Source: Anodontia alba (taxonomy: Eukaryota > Mollusca > Bivalvia > Lucinida > Lucinidae). From it: 64,000 nt of DNA. The notes below the pieces were generated by a model. It was not told the origin of the DNA. It was given only the letters and a program-made list of their open reading frames with translations, and searched no databases. The stretch lies in contig OZ024826.1 of NCBI GenBank assembly GCA_964016985.1, positions 70,877,768 through 70,941,767 on the forward strand, written 5' to 3'. The position numbers and the translations under genes were made by a program. Below, piece after piece: positions 1 through 11,611 of the stretch. Every line of letters begins with the position of its first letter. Positions within the stretch are counted from its first letter, which is position 1.

Positions 1-6
1 GTTCCG

Positions 7-1000
7 TCATTCGTTTTTACCGTATGTCATATTTTCCGTGTCGCCACTGAGTACAGTCCCTTGCTTTTGCCACATTTTTTCACTGTCTAGCTTAATCCGC
101 ACTTTGTCCCCGGCGGTCAAGAAAGGCAGTGACTGGGCTGCATGTTTCCAGTTGAAGAAGAATGCCTGATTTTCTTTCGATTTGTCATGCTGCGCTTTTA
201 CAAGTTCATGACTTGGCCATTTAGGTCTGAGTTTTTCAGAAGTACACGGTACATGTATTCGCATTTGTCTTCCTATCATAAGTTTCGAAGGACTTAAGCG
301 GGTGGCTATGGTCGGTGTACACAGATGGGTCCTTAGTGCACTGTACGAATCCTTTAGTTTCAGAATGTTTTTTGGCAATTTTGACGCCTGCTTCGGCCGC
401 GCCGTTTGCTTGCGGAAAGTAAGCAGAGCTATATATCACTTTTATATTGTGTACCTTTGCAAAGTCCATAAAACACCTGGCAGTAAACTGTGGCCCACCG
501 TCACACGCAATTTCTTCCGGGTCTCCCCAGCGAGAAAATATGTTTTTCATTTTGTCCACTACACGTTCACTGGTCAGTGTATCCAGTTTCTATGTATTTA
601 GAATATGTGTCATGACAACAAGGTACGTTTGGTTGTTGAACTGGCATGTCAGCAGCAACCTTGACCCAAGGTCCCGCTGGTAGTTCTGACGGTTTCAGTG
701 GCTCTCGACGTTGTGTAGGTCTCGACTGTTGGCAAAATTGTCAATTTTACACCATTTCAGTCAGTTCTTTGTTAATTGTCGGCCACCATACACATTGTGC
801 TGCAAATTCTTTGCTTTTACTAAGTCCTTTGTGTGACGTGTGTAATTTGTCTAAAACTTCCCTACGCTGGCTTACTGGTATAACTAGTCTATTTCTATAG
901 AGTAATAGTCCATCAACAACAGAAAGTTCATTTCGAGCGCTGAAATATGCGTTGATTGGATCTGACAGGTTTTACCAGTCTCTGGCCAACCATTGAGCGA
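7..1000 (-). pseudogene. Retrotransposon integrase (H2C2 zinc finger, DDE core, C-terminal part)
   Basis: The - strand encodes, from about 950 down to 7, an HHCC-like stretch (LHTSHKGLSKSKEFAAQC followed by VWWP), then a first catalytic Asp in AADMP near 650, a second in ACDGGPQF near 500, and the Glu in PQANGAAEAG near 400. A basic C-terminal segment follows (FNWKHAAQSLPFLTAGDKVRIKL, given here in part). Integrase would join the cDNA copy to chromosomal DNA. Frameshifts separate the zinc finger, the core (236-559) and the C-terminal part (7-378), and several stops occur near 600-770. The element continues past the left window edge. Confidence 0.85.
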
Positions 1001-1050
1001 TATTATCTGCTGGATTTCTGAATCATTTTGCGTAGCATCATAGATCCTTT

Positions 1051-2353
1051 TCAAGCGCGTGTCACTGGCATATAAGCACTTACTGAATCAACATAAAAAT
1101 TCACTTCATTTTCGATTTTACAGTCAATTTGCTCAAACGGCGTTCTTGATAAACAATCAGATACTATCATATCTTTTGAAGTACCCTTGGAATATTCCGC
1201 TGTGCAATTAAATCTGCGTAACCTTAATAACAACCTCTGGCATCTGATAGGTGTCTTATCAATGTCTGTTTTATTGATTAATGGGATAAGGGGCTTATGG
1301 TCTGTGATTAACCTGAATGATTCAGGGCCAGTTAAGTACCTAGAGAATTTTTCGCATGCATAGACTAGGCTAAGACATTCCAGCTCTATTTGCGCCCATT
1401 TTTTTCTCTGTTTCTGTAGGCGTACGCGATGCGAACTCGATTGGTTTAAGCTCAATGCCCTCCTGCATATATATTGCCGCGCCGAGTCCAACACGGGAAC
1501 TGTCTGCGATAACTACAATGGGACTATTGCCTTTATAAAACGACAAGGTAGGGGCTTCTGAGAGCAAAGTTTTCACCTTTTCAAATGCACTATTCTGGTC
1601 AGGGTCCCAGTAATATGCTGTATCCTCCCTGAGAAGGTCTGTTATTGGGCTAATTATTGCAGATAAGATTTCTATGTAGCGCCCAAGGTAATTTATCATG
1701 CCAACTACCCTTTGAAGTTCTTTTGTGTCTTTCGGGGGTGGGGTCCAGATTTCTGATTGCTTCTACTTTCTTTGGGTTCGGAGAAATTCCCGCAGAATTT
1801 ATAACATGCCTAAAGTACTCTAACTGGGTTTGTCTGAACAGACACTTTTCTTTGTTAAGTTTCAGACCTGCTTCATTAACTCTATAATGGACAGCGGCCA
1901 GCTTGGCGTCGTGCTCTGCCATGTCCCGACCATAAACAATAATATCGTCCATAATGGCGTCAACATTGTCCAATCCTTGCAATAATTCCGTGATTTTTTT
2001 TTTCTGCAAAATGTTAGGCCCACGAGAAGTTTATTGGCACTCTTTGATACGCGTAACGCCCGAATGGCGTTATGAACGTCGTAAATTTTGAGGATTCTGG
2101 GCTCAGGGGTACCGTCCAATTTTGAGAACATGGTCATTCCGGCTACTTTTGGCGCGATGTCGTCCAAAATTGGAAGCATGTAAAGTTCACGCTTGATCGA
2201 TTCGTTCAATTTCTCATAATCGGCGCAGATACGGACATTTCCGCTGGGTTTTAAAACTGGTACCATCGGGAAGCACCAGTCCGTAGGCTCTGAAATTTCC
2301 TTCAAAATTCCGTCCCGGACCATGTTTTCGATTTCCTCCTTTACTTTTGGCAA
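1051..2353 (-). pseudogene. Retrotransposon reverse transcriptase and RNase H, frameshifted
   Basis: The - strand carries the N-terminal RT segment (VKEEIENMVRDGILKEI, then CFPMVPVLKPSGNVRICADY), a break just after MFSKLDG near 2115 where part of motif A/B is lost and the frame shifts (TTFITPFGRY reads in another frame), then the catalytic YxDD-type box as IMDDIIVYG near 1940. RNase H follows, with VVIADSSRVGLGAAIY near 1490 and LITDHKPL near 1300. The piece is split among at least four frames (1862-2353, 1650-2009, 1370-1699, 1051-1494). It copied the element RNA into DNA when active. Confidence 0.9.
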
Positions 2354-2750
2354 AAGTGGAAAGGGTATGCGCCGCGCTGTGCTGACATTATAGGCTGTGC
2401 ATCAGGTTTAAGCTCAATTTTGATCGGTTCGCAATTAATCAGACCTGTCCGACCGAATACGGTATCCGGAATTTCATCAGTTCGCTTCACGAGTTTTAAC
2501 GCGGAGGACGCTCCTCGGCTGAGCAAATTAGTCTGGTCTTTTCCTGCTACTACATATATTCTGAATAAGAATTTCAGCCCATTCCTGTACGTACCCAAGA
2601 CAATTTACATTACCCCCAGGGCATTTCAGAATTGATAAAGCTTTTCGCAATGCCGGACGATGCTTTAAGGTTTTATAGCATGATTCTGAAATGATTGATA
2701 TATCAGCGCCGCTATCAATTTTAAAAGCAATGGCAGACACATATTTCAAG
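2341..2750 (-). pseudogene. Retrotransposon aspartic protease region
   Basis: The - strand reads AIAFKIDSGADISIISES near 2700-2735. The D-S-G-A motif is the active-site signature of retropepsins, which cut the Gag-Pol polyprotein. The frame overlaps a second frame (2341-2598) leading into the linker before RT. The protease is not continuous with either Gag or RT, so the copy is inactive. Confidence 0.8.
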
Positions 2751-2880
2751 GTTTAAAATCAATGGCTTATTTTCCGTTTTGTCATAATCAATTTCACATG
2801 ATTCCAAGAAATAAGCACTGTCATTTAATTCCTCATTTTGAGGAATGATTACACCCTTTATTCTGGGGTCCATGTCTGTT

Positions 2881-3800
2881 GGTCTGAACATTCTGATTCG
2901 TCATTCGTTTACGGATTTAAGAGTTTGGATTATGGCTTAGGTACCATGACCGCAACTACTTTGAATGGTTTCAACATTTTGTGAAATTTCATATAATTGT
3001 TTTATTTTACAGCACATTGCGAAATGGTTGGGTTTCGAACATTTTTTACACAATTTTGTCCCATTGCCGGGCAATGTTTCTGAATGCCGTGACGTCTGTT
3101 GCATCTTATACACTGGGGTAGATTTCTCGGCTGCTTCGTTGTTGGTTGTTTCTGCGTTGTCCTCAGCCCGCCACTGGGTAGTGAGCGAGGTTTGTGTCCT
3201 AGAAACGGTTGTTTCGGTCTGGCTGCTGCGCCCCTCACTTCGCTGACTGTCTTTGCGTCTACCTGATCCCAAACTTGTGACTTTACAAGCTCAGACTGTC
3301 GAGCCATTGTAGAGGCGTTTTCAAGCAACAAGTCGTCTTTCAGCTGCATCTTTTCGGATAATTCTTTGTCGAGAATTCCGATAACAATTGCATCCCTGAT
3401 ACGGTCGTTTTTCGCCTCGCCAAAGTTACAATTTTCTGACATTTCGTACAAGCTTCTTATGAATTATTCTGCACTCTCGCCAATGTTTTGTTTTCTTTGA
3501 TTGAATTTTGCGCGTTCATGTATCACATTTTTTCTTGGGATGAAATGGTCGTCGAACGTTTTAGTACTTCGTCAAAGTCCTTTGATTGTTCAGCGGTTAA
3601 GTCAAATGATTTCATTATATTTTCTGCCTCCATTCCCATGGCGTATATTAACTCGAAACTTGAATTTCGCCATTTTCCTTTGTCAGTTTTGCGGCGAGTC
3701 TGAAACGCAAAAATCTGTTCTTCCAGTCCTCATATTTGTTTGGAGAACAAAAGTCAAATTCCGTCGGCGGTGCAAATTTTGAAGCAATTGTGTCACGTTA
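2881..3800 (-). pseudogene. Retrotransposon Gag/nucleocapsid region
   Basis: On the - strand near 3010-3060 a CX2CX4HX4C knuckle is visible as CKKCSKPNHFAMCC, preceded by a second Cys-rich stretch (CIRCNRR near 3100). Upstream is a hydrophilic capsid-like segment (IRDAIVIGILDKELSEKMQLKDD, quoted in part) matching the usual C-terminal capsid region of Ty3/gypsy Gag proteins. Frameshifts separate 3002-3451 from 2937-3272. Gag packages the element RNA. Confidence 0.75.
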
Positions 3801-3902
3801 GATTTCACTTTTTGTCATCCCATTGTATTATTTTATCCCTTTGGATTGGCTTATCTTAGTCCCTTTGGAATACTAGTTAATTTATTTTCCTTTGGAAAAA
3901 AT

Positions 3903-3922
3903 GTATCTCACTTCTAACACCA
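3903..3922 (-). other. Primer-binding site of the Ty3/gypsy element
   Basis: The - strand reads TGGTGTTAGAAGTGAGATAC. It starts with TGG directly after a CA dinucleotide that would end the 5' LTR, and resembles the complement of a leucine tRNA 3' end (TGGTGTCAGgAGTGgGAT-type). It sits on the Gag side of the presumed LTR, as expected. Confidence 0.65.
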
Positions 3923-4090
3923 TGTTTTGTATTTAGCACATCAAAATAAGAACGAAGCCGGTTTCTAAGTTATTTTCAACTACGAATATTACAGAACTAA
4001 CAACAGAAATATCATGCATATATTATGAGATGCTGACATGTAAATAAGCTAGATGGTAGGCGGAGCTAAAAGGCAGTAATCGAATCAGCT
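3923..4090 (-). repeat. Probable 5' LTR (one copy visible)
   Basis: This short stretch lies between the primer-binding site and the start of LINE homology at about 4104. On the - strand it ends in CA at 3923. It contains an AT-rich TATA-like stretch near 4015-4025. The matching 3' LTR is outside the window, so the outer boundary (about 4050-4100) cannot be fixed. It abuts LINE sequence, which suggests the LTR element landed in a LINE copy. Confidence 0.4.
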
Positions 4091-4103
4091 TCTCCAAACA
4101 TCA

Positions 4104-5375
4104 CGTAAGTTGCTTGAACCTACAGTATGCTCAAATATCATGGCTCACTTGGATGATTATCAGCCCTTGTCCGACAGGCAATATGCATTTAGGAAAAGGC
4201 ACAGTTGTGACACTCAGTTGACCACTGTTATAAACGACTGGGTAAAAATCTTGGACAAAGGAGGACAGGTTGACACATTTATTCTGGACTTCGAGAAGGC
4301 TTTTGACACCCCGCCTCATGAACTTCTCAGAAGCAAATTATTTGGTTGTGGCATTGGCGGAAAGACATCAGGTGGATAGATTCCTTTCTTTGCTATAGAA
4401 CACAACGAGCTGTTGTAAACGGTGAAACTTGGGCATGGGCTCCAGTTTTGTCGGGTGTCCCACAAGGGACCGTTCTTGGTCCATTATTATTCTCTCTGTA
4501 CATAAATGATATTCCCACAGACATAGACTCAGAAATAAGACTTTTCGCAGATGACTGTGTTTGCTATCGCGAAATCAGAGACCATACGTCTCATTGAAAC
4601 TTCAGAAGGATACAGATAGATTAGGATGTTGGGCCAGAAAATTGGGTATGAGATTTCAGCCAGTCAAATGCAATATAATGTAGATAACTAGGAAAAAAAA
4701 CAAATAAATTTGTGGCTTCTTACACTTTAGAGGGTACGGTCTTCGAAAATGTGGATTCCATTAAATTCCTAGGAGTAACAATCACACATGACTTGAGATG
4801 GAATACACATATCAGCAACATGTGCACTAGGGGCAAATAGAACTCTTGGTTTCCTGAGACGAAATCTTTATCAATGTCCTCAGGATGTTAAAGAGGAAGC
4901 ATATAAGGGATTTGTTCGCCCCATTTTGGAATATGGCAGCTGTGTTTGGGATCCCTTATGCGTGGTTCTTCAATAAGAAATCCAAAAAGTTCAGAATAGG
5001 GCTGCTAGGTTTGTTACTCGCAATTACTGCTTTAAAACTGGGAGTATGACTGGAATACTGGAAAAACTAAAATGGGAGTCTCTCAAGAAAATGAGGAGAG
5101 ACAGTAAACTGATTCTTTTGTACAAAGGTCTAAAGGGTGCTGCCAGCATTCCAACAGATGATCTTATCCTCCCCAGTTAGGCGCAGTAGAAATCATCCTT
5201 CATTGACTTTTCAGACATCCTCTGCAAGAACTGACGTTTACAAGTGCTTATTCTTCCCGCAAACAATCAGAGATTTGAATATGCCCTTCCAGATTCTATT
5301 ATAACCTCTGTTGAAGGTGCAGAGGATGGTGTGGCTAGGTTTACCTCTCTGGTGAGAGCTAAGGACTTACTTATT
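4104..5375 (+). pseudogene. Jockey/CR1-like LINE reverse transcriptase, copy A
   Basis: The + strand gives the RT core of a non-LTR retrotransposon: FRKRHSCDTQLTTVINDW, ILDFEKAFD (motif A) near 4280, SGVPQGTVLGPLLF near 4455 and the catalytic LFADDCVCY near 4545. The thumb and C-terminal region follows (LGVTITHDLRWNTHIS; RPILEYGSCVWDP; VQNRAAR), ending near GAEDGVARFTSLVRAKD at about 5350. Frameshifts (about 4375, 4595, 4680) and stops break it. The 5' end with the endonuclease is missing. This RT family is widespread in invertebrate and fish genomes; jockey versus CR1 is not resolved. Confidence 0.88.
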
Positions 5376-6262
5376 GATGCGTTCAATAAAACTGAGTACA
5401 ATGAGGTTCCATTAACCAGAAGATCGGCCCTTTTCATGGATAGTATTGTGATGTCTACAGAAGGAGTGATTAAGTTACTCAAAGGCTTAATTCCATCAAA
5501 AGCCTTAGGACCTGATGATCGAGCTTCATCCTAGAGTTTTAAAGGAGCTAGCAAATGAACTAGGTCCAATATTTGCACATTTGTTCCAACAGTCTCTTGA
5601 TACGGGTGAAAAACCCAAGGAATGGCTTCTTGCAAACATTTGTCCCCTCTTTAAGAAAGGGGATAGGGCTCTTGCTTGTAATTATCTCTCCGTGTCCTTG
5701 ATATGCGTGCCATGTAAGCTGCTTGAACATATAGTATGCTCAAATATCATGGTTCACTTGGATGAATTTGTCAGGTGTCCCACAAGGGACCGTTCTTGGT
5801 ACATTATTGTTCTCTCTGTACATAAATGATATTTCCACAGACATAGACTCAGAAATAAGACTTTTCTCAGAATGTATTTGCTATCGTGAAATCAGTGACA
5901 CAGACGTCTCATTGAAACTTCAGAAGGATATAGATAGATTAGGATGTTGGGCCAGAAAATGGGGTATGAGATTTCAGCCAGTCAAATGCAATATAATTAG
6001 GAAAAGAACAAATAAAATTGAGGCAATTACGCTTTAGAGGGTACGGTCCTCAAAAATGTGGATTCCATTAAATACCTAGGAGTAACAATCACACAGGACT
6101 TGAGAAGGAATACACATATCAGCAACATGTGTACTAAGGCAAATAGTACGCTTTGGGATCCCCAAGGCGTGGTTCTTCAACAAGAAATCGAAAAAGTTCA
6201 GAATAGGGCTGCTAGGTTGTTACTAGCAATTACTGTTTTGAAACTGGGAGTATGACTGGAAT
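5376..6262 (+). pseudogene. Jockey/CR1-like LINE reverse transcriptase, copy B, internally deleted
   Basis: Immediately downstream of copy A the same family restarts in the linker before RT (NEVPLTRRSALFMDS; PRVLKELANELGPIFAHLFQ; ICPLFKKGDRALACNY). It then jumps from VHLDE at about 5765 straight to SGVPQGTVLG at about 5770, losing about 285 bp that carry motif A. The catalytic FADD is replaced by LFSECICY. A second loss of about 95 bp joins ANSTL to WDPQG near 6150. Short TTTGTC- and TTTGG-like matches occur at the junctions. The copy ends where the 6268 structure begins. Confidence 0.85.
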
Positions 6263-6267
6263 ACTGG

Positions 6268-6726
6268 GGTAGTTGCATTCGACGGGTCCGAGCGGAAAAG
6301 ACGGGACCAAAAAAAGTGACCAAAGTTTGATCGCACAGGAAAAGCCTTTATCCTTCATGGAATTATATAATTTTTGGCAGGCATATTAGTTATAAAGTCT
6401 TCAAAATGCATATCCAGATTGTCAAATATCCTCCGATATTATGGAAATATTGCCAATTGAATATGCCCAAGTCGGCCGGAGAAAAGACGGGACCAAATTT
6501 TCGCGCAAATGACTGTCCTAAATTTCTGCAAGTATCGCCTAAATAGTAAATGATTAGTAGTTTTTATGATATATGCTAACCAAAATCATTCTAGGGAATT
6601 CTTAAACCAAAAACTTTTGACAGTTATGTGCATCATTTTACGAAATATTGTTCTCGGGACCAGGCCGGGACCAAAATGATTTAAGGTATTGCCGCACAAT
6701 GTTAAAGTAATGGTATATATTCACAT
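6268..6726 (+). repeat. Left terminal inverted repeat of the 6 kb element
   Basis: It matches the reverse complement of 11872-12314 with scattered substitutions and small indels, including the blocks CAAATTTTCGCGCAAATGAC and GCCAATTGAATA. Divergence indicates an old insertion. Confidence 0.75.
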
Positions 6727-7917
6727 AATGTTTGGTCAATTATTCGATAATTCAATCAAAATGGTTAACCGGTTACTTGACCACAATTTAAGGGAACTGG
6801 AAAAGCTAAACGTATCCAGTTATCTTCAATCAGGTTGAAAATTATCCCAAGAGCGCATCGAAATTTTGGATATTTAACCGCTACTGTATGGAATGGTTGG
6901 CGGCGAAATATTCCTTTGAAGATTATTTACCCAGCAGACAAACAACGTTGAAATAACGTCGATTCAACGTTGAATCGACGCTGTGTCAACGTTGTGCCCT
7001 CTGGATAGAGCCTAGGAAAATATATATCAAAATAAAATGGGAGTTATACTAATGAAATTTGTATATTTTTATTGACAATTTTTATTACACCCATGAATAG
7101 AAAATATAATTAACAAATATGTACATTAAACTAAAACAATAAAAACTGCAAAAAAGAGCTAACGCTAGGACGCCTTGCATTTCTAATGCAAAGACATTTT
7201 TAAATTTTATCTTTTAAAGAGACAACTTGCATGAAACGCCAAAGCCTATTTTCTGGGAAAAAATAAAAAGAAAATATTTCAAAATGTTGTTTGCTGAAAT
7301 TTTTACCCAAAACGCTAAGTGTTAAATATGAAAATACTTAGATCCAGAGAAAGTGAGTATTCAGAAGAAAATTCTTATATGCCATCTTGTGAGATGTTAC
7401 AGTTTCCATCAATTTTGACGAGGGAGAGAACTTCTTGTGAAAGCCTATTTTCTGTGAAATCATCAAGTTGTCTGCTGACTTTGCCCTGAGAGTGATAAAG
7501 GTCTGAAGACCACAAACTAAAATATATTTGTCCATTGCCGTTTTCTGATACCATGTTTTTTTGTTAATCATAATATTCTATTCATGTATCTTATCAGCGT
7601 AGCTTCCGATTCTTTTTTATATATATTTTCCGAGGCTCTATCCAGCGGGCACAACGCTGATACAAGATCGATTCAACATGGAATCGCCATTGTTTCAACG
7701 TTGTGTGTCTGCAGGGTTAATAATCTTCAAAGGAATATTTCGCCGCCAACGTCCATACAGTAGCGGGTAAATATCCAAAATTTCTTGGGATATTTTTCAA
7801 TCTGATTGAAGATAACTGGATATACTTTTAGTTTTCCTAGATCCGCTAAATTGTGGTCAAGTAACCAGTTAACCATTTTGATTGAATTATCGAACAAATA
7901 ACCAAACATTATATGTG
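6726..7917. mobile_element. Inner inverted repeat element (arms ~300 bp)
   Basis: 6726-7025 (CACATAATGTTTGGTCAATT onward) pairs with 7615-7917 in reverse complement (TTTGATTGAATTATCGAACA and so on). The inner parts of the arms contain a second nested set of ends around 6952 and 7716 (CAGCAGACA...CAACGTTG) and self-complementary GATTCAACGTTGAATCG. The 590-bp spacer is AT-rich with no recognised gene. It looks like a MITE nested in, or fused with, another fold-back element. Confidence 0.65.
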
Positions 7918-8250
7918 TTACGAGACGGCCATACTATGAACGTTCTGTATTGCACGGCAACGTCATACATTGTTAGAACACCTAACTAGGGGGAGAAAGA
8001 TGTGGGCAGGAGAGCAATACATGTATAACACTACATACATAAATATTGACTCACCAAAATGACACGGAAATATCTCTCGGAACGTGTAGCTGGTCTGAAG
8101 ACTGGTGGTGATGTGAGCCCAGAGCGGTGGTGTTTACTTCCCACGTGCGTCTAGCAGCCACAATTATTTTCACTTTCACGAGTATAGGAAATCGGGTGAT
8201 TCGGATAGGATTATGTACAGAGGACAAAGAGTGCAGACGACAAACACTTC
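7918..8250 (+). repeat. Direct repeat, copy 1
   Basis: It starts GTTACGAGACGGCCAT and contains GCAACGTCATACATTGTTAG, ATATTGACTCACC and TTTCACGAGTATAGGAAATC. The same blocks occur in the same order and orientation at 11612-11868. Copy 1 has about 80 extra bases near 8060-8165. Confidence 0.75.
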
Positions 8251-8647
8251 CCCGTTTTTCTTAAAAAGTCCACATCAGAATTACACTAATGATTTATGTC
8301 CAATTGTGAATAAAAACATTATTATTGAAATTTAAAACTACTAATATCATTAACTTAGTTTAAACAAGTGGCATACTTAGCTTAATAACAAAATGCACAG
8401 TGGGAAAAATGATCGATCGAAACATCTTGATAAAATACATTCTAATACATTAAAATAGACTAAGTTTCAAAACTCCAGATCATAAAATAAAATATAGATT
8501 GTGTCCATCCAGGCCACATATGAAATGCCAATACAACTAGGAAAGCTACCTACATGTTGAACCATCAGGAAAACATGCCTATATAATTTTGACCCCCTGA
8601 AACCCCACTTTTATATAGTAAAACTGGGGTTTACAGGGGTATACATT
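8251..8647. other. No gene recognised
   Basis: AT-rich sequence inside the 6 kb element. I see no coding frame, RNA gene or clear repeat here. Confidence 0.4.
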
Positions 8648-8760
8648 ATTTTTCTTATTTCTGCATAAAACATAGATTGTGGGTACTCGTTAGAACCGCT
8701 TCGGTGAGGCGGTTCTAACGAGTACCCACAATCTATGTTTTATGCAGAAATAAGAAAAAT
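8648..8760. repeat. Perfect 52-bp inverted repeat (hairpin)
   Basis: 8648-8699 is exactly reverse-complementary to 8709-8760, with a 9-base loop (TTCGGTGAG). The arms begin ATTTTTCTTATTTCTGCA and reach GTACTCGTTAGAACCGC at the loop. A diverged relative lies at 23149-23328, with weaker traces near 54560-54615 and 59948-60088. It is probably a fold-back MITE; a transcribed hairpin is an alternative. Confidence 0.85.
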
Positions 8761-10909
8761 ATCAGAGTTTTTTATCTGAAAATTTTCAGTTTTTGGAGGT
8801 GAAATTTTCTATATATTTGAATAGGCGTGTTCTCGTAATGGATAAACAAGTTCTTAAACTTCGACAAAGAGATGTATGAAAACTGTATCAAGAGACCACT
8901 GCAGTGTCACAGAATAGGTATGCATGAGACAGACATGATGTAACCAAGATACATATGACAGTAACATATATTTTTGAACAGCCCTCGTATATGCTTCATT
9001 GTATGCAAAAACTAATCACATGCTAAGAATTCACATGTATTTTTGTTGCATAAACGTACATCATGTAAATACACTTAAATAAGGTAATTAAACGATATTC
9101 CAAATATGTAAGATTCACAAACGGGGTTACATAACACGCCTACAAGAAGTTTCAGAGACTGCCATAGTCAAAGTGACATGAATATATTATGCACATTAGT
9201 GATCCCTGGAGTTAGCGCGGCATCACAAAATTGACTGGCAATTCTATTTTATGATACGCGGATTTAAAAGCATGCAAAATGACGCCTGACGAATGTCATT
9301 TATGGACCTGCCATATAATGCAAAAAAATGTGTTTTAGCCACCTTCCGTTATTGGAAGCTTCAGACCTGTCATAAATTGACCACAAGAACAAAGAATGCA
9401 ATCATTATGTTTATGTTTTTATCATTCAAGTTACCAAAAATGTTTTTTTAAACAAACTTTTCTCAAGTTTTCAATGAAACTGTGTCTGTCAGCAAGCTTT
9501 GTTCTGTAGTTCAACTGTGACGCAGATAAAAAACCTCTAATATGTAGAACGTAAATAAAACAAACCATAATTATTTGTACAATTTAAAACGTGTAACAAA
9601 ATCATTGACACAGGTCTATTTACCAGCGCGCAAACTATGCCGTTTTTCCTACACTTACTATGGCACTAACGGATCATGACCTAAACTCTGGATCACATCA
9701 GGCAGAACTCAGAAAAGATAACTAAAATGTATAACTGACATGAAATATGGTTTTGTCATTCGGAAATGATCCGATTTCACCACTGATCCGAAACTACCGT
9801 CATAAGTATTATGAAAATAAATTGAGGTACCAAAATCCATTTCATTCCATTTTAATGAGATTATTTGTCAAAATTATTTACAAAATAGAAAAGCCTAAAT
9901 ACAGACGAAATTGTTTCAAAATCCGAAAAAAAATATATCTGCCTGGTACCTAGTTTTATGATGAATAATGAGTGATCCCCAGAGAACTATGAATTACGCA
10001 CTACTAGGTTCTTTGCAGTAATGATGAAGATGAAAATAATGAGTGATGAGTGTGTGTTATCCTCAAAGATCAGGACTGCTTGCAAATGCCGTATCTACGA
10101 GTACAACACTGTATACATTGCGGGTCTGTTTCCTTAATTAACATCAAAAGTGATCACTTTCATTTCGACACAGTTTAAAAGATTTCCTGCTCGAAGTATT
10201 AAAGTTGCAAATACTGACAATGCATACAGTAACTCTTCTATTGCAAATTACAACACCAAGTTTTATGAAGAAAATAGCAAAACCTAGCCAAACTCTGACG
10301 CTTTTTCGAACACCGAATGGACTGAATGAAGCTAAAATGCGTTCCATAAACTGAGAAAAGCACGAGACGACTGACAAAAATACAGAAACATACATCTTAT
10401 ACAGTTTGCCAAAACACTCATTTTAAAAGATACCGAGCACGAGTGCACGATTGATGCTAAAACGAGGGGATGATATGAGAAGGAAACATGCAACATTGAA
10501 AGTTTCATAATGCTGAAGCGACAGATTATACCACCACCATACCAAAATAAAACATGTACTTACAATGGCATAAAAATATGAAAAACGTCACTCCTTGGTC
10601 AAACCAAGGCCTGACTACCCTAAATGTCAGTCCTGCCTAAATCTCACTCCTGCTATTACAGGCCTGACGAAAAACCACTCCTGGCTCCCTTTGAACCAGA
10701 CATGATTATGCATAAAAGCATAATAAAACAAAATATGTGTATGGTGATGGTAAAATCTAACCTAGGTTTTGGAAGACACGAAAGTTGCATCACACTCCCA
10801 GACGAAACCTGCGAAAACCAATAATTTTGAAAACTTCACTTACCTAGTTCTTCGTCCGGGACCCAGGGTGAAATGGGCTAGCTGTAAAAGTGCTTTAAAC
10901 CCCCCGGTG
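8761..10909. other. No gene recognised
   Basis: About 2.1 kb of AT-rich sequence. Only short open frames are present, none with recognisable domains or plausible composition, and no long repeat was noticed. Confidence 0.4.
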
Positions 10910-10912
10910 GTT

Positions 10913-11430
10913 TTATTCTACGAGTCGATTTGTTTTATGTCTTACCTTGTGTTATTTTGTTCTTGTGTTTTTCAGTCCTTTTAGCCTTGCGATTACCTCG
11001 CTTGGGGAAGAGAGAGCTAATCTTGGTGTTTTTCGTGCGTTTGTTCGATTTGTGCTTGTTTGGTTTTGTCGGTTTCCTCTTCCTCTTGGTGTCTGGGAGG
11101 GGCTGCGGTTTGTGATTGTGGTACTCCCTCTTACCTTTGTTTTTATTCTGCTGACCGTTCTAAGGCGGTGGTCCCGGTGTTAGTCTTACTCTTTGTTGCT
11201 TTGTGGTTTACTCTACAAGGCGATTTGTTTTATGTCTTACCTTGTGTTATTTTGTTATTGTGTTTTCCAGGCCTTTTAGCATTGCGATTACCTCGCTTGG
11301 GGAAGAGAGAGCTAATCTTGGTGCTTTTCGTACGTTTGTTCGATTTGCGCTTGTTTGGTTTTGTTTGTTTCCTCTTCTTCTTGGTGTCTGGGAAGGGCTG
11401 CGGTTTGTGATTGTGGCACTCCCTGGACTT
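10913..11430 (+). repeat. Two tandem copies of a ~295-bp unit
   Basis: Both copies contain GATTTGTTTTATGTCTTACC, GCGATTACCTCGCTTGGGGA and GGGCTGCGGTTTGTGATTGT. The equivalent point GCGATTACC lies at about 10989 and 11284. The pyrimidine-rich runs create overlapping hydrophobic frames that I do not regard as genes. Confidence 0.8.
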
Positions 11431-11611
11431 TTCTCTTACCCTTTTTAAACATAATATCATGACAAAAATATGGGTAGTTTCTAGAATTTTTACCATTATT
11501 TTTAAAAAAATACAATAATAATAATAATAATAAAAGATATCGCCAAAAAAATCAAGGCTTCACCTCGGAAATAAACATATACCCCGCTCCAATTCTTCAT
11601 CCTCGTCGCCA

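Larger units (their letters stand above)
1..3922 (-). mobile_element. Ty3/gypsy-type LTR retrotransposon, internal region, degenerate
   Basis: Read on the - strand, the order is primer-binding site, Gag zinc knuckle, aspartic protease, reverse transcriptase, RNase H and integrase, which is the Ty3/gypsy order (RT before integrase). The frame is broken in many places, so this is a dead copy. The 3' LTR would lie left of base 1. A 5' LTR candidate lies right of the primer-binding site. The Leu-tRNA-like primer site and domain order would fit an animal Mag-like or K02A2.6-like lineage, but I cannot place the clade by eye. Confidence 0.9.

Noticed and set aside
10930..11496. Overlapping hydrophobic proteins on + and a Lys-rich protein on -
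   Set aside because: All are translations of a pyrimidine-rich 295-bp tandem duplication in different frames.
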